Made by a program: the position numbers and the translations under genes. From DAOTVS01 sp034436375 (GTDB taxonomy: Bacteria > Chloroflexota > Anaerolineae > SpSt-313), in NCBI GenBank assembly GCA_034436375.1, contig DAOTVS010000255.1, positions 1 to 9,740 of the forward strand: a DNA stretch of 9,740 nt, read 5' to 3'. Of the stretch, positions 7,183 through 9,740 are shown piece after piece. How positions within the stretch are numbered: the first letter of the stretch is position 1; each line of letters opens with the position of its first letter. Under the pieces are notes generated by a model. That model was not told the DNA's origin, made no database searches, and worked only from the letters and a program-made list of their open reading frames with translations.

Positions 7183-7344
7183 GTGAAGAGCAGCGCTTCA
7201 TCCTTGAGTCGCGCCCTCGAGCTCATCCCCTCCGGCGTTGCCCTGGGGCCGGTGACCTCTGCACAGCAGCCGTTCAGCTATGGGTACTATTATTATTACG
7301 CTGGGCAAGCCAGCCGGCTGCGACGCGCGACCCGGCCAGCGTAG
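7183..7344 (+). CDS. Tyr-rich leader peptide (53 aa) of the aroH-aroF-tyrA operon
   Basis: GTG 7183 follows AAGGAGGT (7170-7177), a near-perfect anti-16S match, at good spacing; TAG is 7342-7344. The peptide has six tyrosines in seven codons, Y33-G34-Y35 to Y39 (7279-7299, codons TAT GGG TAC TAT TAT TAT TAC), and then a basic tail (RLRRATRP). No Trp and only one Phe are present, so the sensed amino acid should be tyrosine, the end product of the operon. Its function is presumably in being translated: stalling on the Tyr run when charged tRNA-Tyr is low would control the terminator 22 bases after its stop. At 53 residues it is longer than classical leader peptides (about 14-30 aa). Residues 9-24 (SRALELIPSGVALGPV) look like the start of glutamate-1-semialdehyde aminomutase-type proteins, possibly by chance. 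It is too short for most gene callers. Confidence 0.85.
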   Translation: MKSSASSLSRALELIPSGVALGPVTSAQQPFSYGYYYYYAGQASRLRRATRPA

Positions 7345-7365
7345 GCCGTAGAAATCAGTCAATAG

Positions 7366-7394
7366 AGCGTGGAGCAGCAAGCTCCACGCTTTTT
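7366..7394 (+). terminator. Intrinsic terminator of the attenuator
   Basis: AGCGTGGAGC (7366-7375) pairs perfectly with GCTCCACGCT (7381-7390) around the 5-base loop AGCAA. The last stem T and four following Ts give a U-run (7390-7394). G7365-U7391 and A7364-U7392 could lengthen the stem. It lies 22 bases after the leader stop codon and 25 bases before the aroH start, so it can only act on read-through into the operon. Confidence 0.92.
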
Positions 7395-7419
7395 GTTTAT
7401 CGCCGCTCCGGAGGAAACC

Positions 7420-7800
7420 ATGACCACTGGCTCGACCGCTTGCCGCGGGGTACGCGGCGCAACGACGGTAGAGCGCAACGACGCACAAGAGATCCTTTCA
7501 GCCACTCGCGAGCTGCTGGCGGCGTTGGTCCAGGCCAACGGCATCGACCCGGCCGACCTGGCGAGCGCCATCTTTACCGTCACGCCCGACCTCGATGCCG
7601 CCTTTCCAGCCCGCGCCGCCCGCGAGCTAGGCTGGATCGATGCCGCCCTGCTGGATATGCAGCAGGCGCCGGTGCCCGGGGCGCTCCCCCGCTGCATTCG
7701 TGTGCTGCTGCACTGGAATACGGATCGGCCCGCCCGCGAGATCGTACACGTCTACCTGCGCGGCGCACGCGTGTTGCGGCCCGATCGAGTGAGGGACTGA
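7420..7800 (+). CDS. aroH: Chorismate mutase, AroH class
   Basis: This 126-aa protein converts chorismate to prephenate, the branch point to tyrosine and phenylalanine. It matches the trimeric Bacillus subtilis AroH type in length and motifs. These include RGVRGATTVER (9-19; R12 corresponds to BsCM Arg7), TPDLDAAFPARAAREL (55-70; F62, R65, R68 in the substrate pocket), PRCIRV (90-95; R94 as Arg90) and HVYLRGARVLRPD (110-122; Y112 as Tyr108). GGAGG at 7410-7414, 5 bases before ATG 7420, sets the start; an in-frame GTG at 7369 lies inside the terminator and is not credible. The position of BsCM Glu78, which contacts the substrate, is Gln82 here (CAG), and Cys75 is Asp79. The enzyme may still work, since AroQ-type E. 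coli mutase uses Gln88 at an analogous place. The gene opens the operon directly after the attenuator. Confidence 0.93.
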   Translation: MTTGSTACRGVRGATTVERNDAQEILSATRELLAALVQANGIDPADLASAIFTVTPDLDAAFPARAARELGWIDAALLDMQQAPVPGALPRCIRVLLHWNTDRPAREIVHVYLRGARVLRPDRVRD

Positions 7801-7814
7801 AGGAGGAGGAGAAG

Positions 7815-8828
7815 ATGATCATCATCCTGAAGCCGGGGGCCTCGACGCAGGAAGCAGCCGACGTCGTAGCCAAGGTCGAAGAGATGGGCTTCCGCGCCCA
7901 CCTGTCGCAGGGCGAAGAGCGCACGATCATTGGTGTCATCGGCGACGAGCGGCGGGTGGACCCGGCCGCCTTTGAGCTGCTGCCCTGCGTGGACCACTGC
8001 GTGCCGATCCTGCGGCCGTTCAAGCTGGCCAGCCGTGATCTGCGGCCCGAGAACACTGTGATCCGCCTCAACGGGGTGCGCATCGGCGGCGAGGAGGTGG
8101 TCATCATGGCCGGCCCCTGCGCCGTGGAGGACCGTACGCAGATCCTGGAGACGGCCCAGGCGGTGAAGGAGGCCGGCGGCAAGGTGCTGCGGGGCGGCGC
8201 CTACAAGCCCCGCACCTCGCCCTATGCCTTTCAGGGGCTGGGGGTAGAGGGGCTGGAGCTTTTGGCCGAGGCGCGTGAGGCGACCGGCCTGCCCATCGTC
8301 ACCGAAGTCATCGCCCCCAACGATGTGCCCCTCGTGGCCGAGTATGCCGATATCCTGCAGGTCGGCGCCCGGCAGATGCAGAACTTTTCCCTGCTCCACG
8401 CCGTGGGCGAATCGGGCAGGCCGGTGCTTCTGAAGCGGGGCATCATGTCCACTATGGAAGAGCTCCTCATGTCGGCCGAGTATATCCTCACCCATGGCAA
8501 CTATCGCGTCATGCTCTGCGAGCGTGGCATCCGCACCTTCGAGACCTACACCCGCAACACCCTTGACATCAACGCCGTCCCCATGCTGAAAGAGCTGACC
8601 CATCTGCCAGTGATCGTGGACCCCAGCCATGGCACGGGACAGTGGAAACTGGTGCCTGCGGCGGCCCGCGCGGCCATCGCAGCGGGGGCCGATGGCCTGA
8701 TCATCGAGGTGCACCCTCACCCCGAGGCGGCCCTCTCCGATGGGATGCAGTCGCTCAAGCCCGAGACCTTCCAACGGCTGGTTGAGGAAGCGCGGCGAAT
8801 TGCGGAAGCTGTGGGGAGGAAGCTATGA
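7815..8828 (+). CDS. aroF: 3-deoxy-7-phosphoheptulonate (DAHP) synthase, type I-beta
   Basis: This 337-aa enzyme condenses phosphoenolpyruvate and erythrose-4-phosphate, the first step of the shikimate pathway. It closely follows the Thermotoga maritima type. An N-terminal ferredoxin-like regulatory domain (1-70, MIIILKPGAS, SQGEERTIIGVIGD) precedes the TIM barrel (about 80-337). Metal ligands fall at C102 (AGPC), H272 (DPSH), E298 (IIEVHP) and D309 (LSDG), which I recall as the T. maritima numbering. Substrate motifs are KVLRGGAYKPRTSPY (123-137), KRG (207-209) and CERGIRTFE (235-243). In relatives the small N-terminal domain binds Tyr or Phe and closes the active site, so feedback inhibition is likely. 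A purine-rich AGGAGGAGGAG (7801-7811) precedes ATG 7815, 14 bases after aroH. The stop overlaps the tyrA start (ATGA), indicating translational coupling. Confidence 0.96.
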   Translation: MIIILKPGASTQEAADVVAKVEEMGFRAHLSQGEERTIIGVIGDERRVDPAAFELLPCVDHCVPILRPFKLASRDLRPENTVIRLNGVRIGGEEVVIMAGPCAVEDRTQILETAQAVKEAGGKVLRGGAYKPRTSPYAFQGLGVEGLELLAEAREATGLPIVTEVIAPNDVPLVAEYADILQVGARQMQNFSLLHAVGESGRPVLLKRGIMSTMEELLMSAEYILTHGNYRVMLCERGIRTFETYTRNTLDINAVPMLKELTHLPVIVDPSHGTGQWKLVPAAARAAIAAGADGLIIEVHPHPEAALSDGMQSLKPETFQRLVEEARRIAEAVGRKL

Positions 8829-9740
8829 GCCAGTCGCAAGCTCTACCCCTCCGCTGCACAAACCTGGCCGAGGCGCGGGTGGCGGTCGTGGGCCTGGGCC
8901 TGATGGGCGGCTCACTGGCCCTGGCGCTCAAGGCACGCGGCGCCTGCCGCGAGGTGATCGGCATCCCCCGGCGCGAGGAGACGCTGGCGCAGGCCATCGA
9001 GCGAGGCATCGTGGACCGTGGCGCCACGGACTTGGCCGCGGGTGTGGCTGAGGCCGATATTGTCGTGCTGGCCATGCCGGTGCGCACGATCCTGCGCAGC
9101 CTGCCCCAGATCGGCGAGGTCCTCAAGCCGGGGAGCCTGCTGATTGACCTGGGCTCGACCAAGGGCAAAATCGCCCATGCCATGAGCGCTCTGCCCGAGG
9201 GGATATATGTCTGCCCTGCGCACCCCATGTGCGGCAAGGAGACGGCCGGCCTGGAAGCGGCCGACGGAGACCTCTATATCGACAAGAACTTTATTGTCTC
9301 CCCCCTGCCCCGCACAACCCCACCCGCCCTTGCCCTGACGGAACAACTGATCCGGGCGGTCGGTGCGCGGCCGCGGCGCATGGACCCGCGCCGCCACGAT
9401 CGCCTGGTAGCAGTCGGCAGCCACCTGCCCTACCTGTTGGCGCTGGCCCTGGTGGGCACGGCAGAGGAAATGGCCAACGAAGACACGTTGCTCTGGGACC
9501 TGGTAGCCAGCGGCTTTCGCGATACCTCGCGTCTGGCGGCCAGTGATGTGCGCATGATGCTCGATGTGCTGATGACCAACGGCCCCGCCATCGCCGACGC
9601 CATCGACCGCTTCCGCGAGCGCCTGGATGTCCTCGACCACCTGCTGCGCGCCGGCGACGAGGCGGCCCTGCAGCGCACCCTGGAGGCGGCGGCCATTCGG
9701 CGTAGCTCCGCCTTTCGCAGTCCGACGCCGGCTCACAATC
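8825..9740 (+). CDS. tyrA: Prephenate/arogenate dehydrogenase, 3' end outside window
   Basis: This enzyme oxidatively decarboxylates prephenate to 4-hydroxyphenylpyruvate (or arogenate to tyrosine). The frame is open from ATG 8825 to the window edge: 305 codons, cut on the right. Start evidence is GGGAGGA at 8814-8820 inside the aroF end and the 4-base ATGA overlap. Residues 18-30 (RVAVVGLGLMGGS) form the Rossmann dinucleotide motif. LIDLGSTKGKI (106-116) carries the active-site Ser. H133 in CPAHPMCGKE is the probable catalytic His. SHLPYLLALAL (199-209) gives a substrate-side His (H200), and GFRDTSRLAASD (230-241) supplies R236, the Arg that binds the substrate carboxylate. These agree with the Aquifex aeolicus-type single-domain TyrA. 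Whether prephenate or arogenate is preferred cannot be read. The family is usually about 280-300 residues before any ACT domain, so the end, or a C-terminal regulatory domain, lies just beyond the window. Confidence 0.94.
   Translation, partial: MSQSQALPLRCTNLAEARVAVVGLGLMGGSLALALKARGACREVIGIPRREETLAQAIERGIVDRGATDLAAGVAEADIVVLAMPVRTILRSLPQIGEVLKPGSLLIDLGSTKGKIAHAMSALPEGIYVCPAHPMCGKETAGLEAADGDLYIDKNFIVSPLPRTTPPALALTEQLIRAVGARPRRMDPRRHDRLVAVGSHLPYLLALALVGTAEEMANEDTLLWDLVASGFRDTSRLAASDVRMMLDVLMTNGPAIADAIDRFRERLDVLDHLLRAGDEAALQRTLEAAAIRRSSAFRSPTPAHN

Larger units (their letters stand above)
7165..7395 (+). promoter_or_regulatory. Tyrosine-responsive transcription attenuator (leader RNA)
   Basis: The predicted 5' leader of the tyrosine operon contains a translated ORF with a Tyr-codon run, competing stems and a terminal intrinsic terminator. 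Segment 1, TACGCTGG (7297-7304), starts at the last Tyr codon and pairs perfectly over 8 bp with segment 2, CCAGCGTA (7336-7343), which ends inside the leader stop codon. GCTGC and ACGC (7317-7321, 7323-7326) can pair with GCAGC and GCGT (7374-7378, 7367-7370) in the terminator's 5' arm and loop, a candidate antiterminator. Known attenuator logic predicts that a ribosome stalled on Tyr codons blocks segment 1 and frees the antiterminator strand, while a ribosome reaching the stop codon lets the terminator form. The layout is seen directly; the exact switching pairs are inferred by hand without free-energy calculation. Confidence 0.8.

Noticed and set aside
7261..7395. T-box riboswitch upstream of the tyrosine operon
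   Set aside because: No T-box consensus (AGGGTGG.ACCGCG) or specifier-loop layout is visible, and the region is a translated Tyr-rich ORF instead.
7369..7419. GTG at 7369 as the chorismate mutase start
   Set aside because: It lies inside the terminator stem without a ribosome site; ATG 7420 follows GGAGG and fits family length.

Overview
The window is GC-rich bacterial DNA with strong Shine-Dalgarno sites and sigma-70-type promoters. The type I-beta DAHP synthase, a GH44 lipoprotein-like enzyme ending in a VYLP-type tail, and the mixture of glycan enzymes would suit a Chloroflexota (Anaerolineae-like) genome. That placement is inferred from style and memory, not from a marker gene. No tRNA, rRNA, CRISPR array, transposase or integrase is visible.

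Region 1 (1-4708, plus strand) is a carbohydrate-catabolism block. It holds the 3' end of a neutral-ceramidase-fold protein, an L-fucose/L-arabinose isomerase-like protein behind its own TATAAT promoter, and a cytoplasmic clan GH-A (GH5-like) glycoside hydrolase. The gaps carry short dispersed repeats and a roughly 93-bp imperfect palindrome. Region 2 (4709-4868) separates convergent genes and contains a perfect 16-bp-stem hairpin. Region 3 (4869-7082, minus strand) encodes an exported GH44 endoglucanase-like protein with an N-terminal CBM-like jelly roll.

Region 4 (7130-9740, plus strand) is a tyrosine-biosynthesis operon: AroH-type chorismate mutase, type I-beta DAHP synthase (aroF) and prephenate/arogenate dehydrogenase (tyrA, cut by the window end). 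Between its promoter and the first gene lies the most interesting item. It is an unannotated 53-codon leader ORF with a near-perfect Shine-Dalgarno and six Tyr codons within seven (Tyr-Gly-Tyr5). It is followed by alternative RNA pairings and a textbook intrinsic terminator 22 nt after its stop codon. This is the architecture of a ribosome-mediated transcription attenuator that senses charged tRNA-Tyr. The operon makes tyrosine, so sensor and output match.

The operon would therefore be controlled at two levels: attenuation of transcription when Tyr-tRNA is plentiful, and probable allosteric inhibition of AroF through its N-terminal ferredoxin-like domain.
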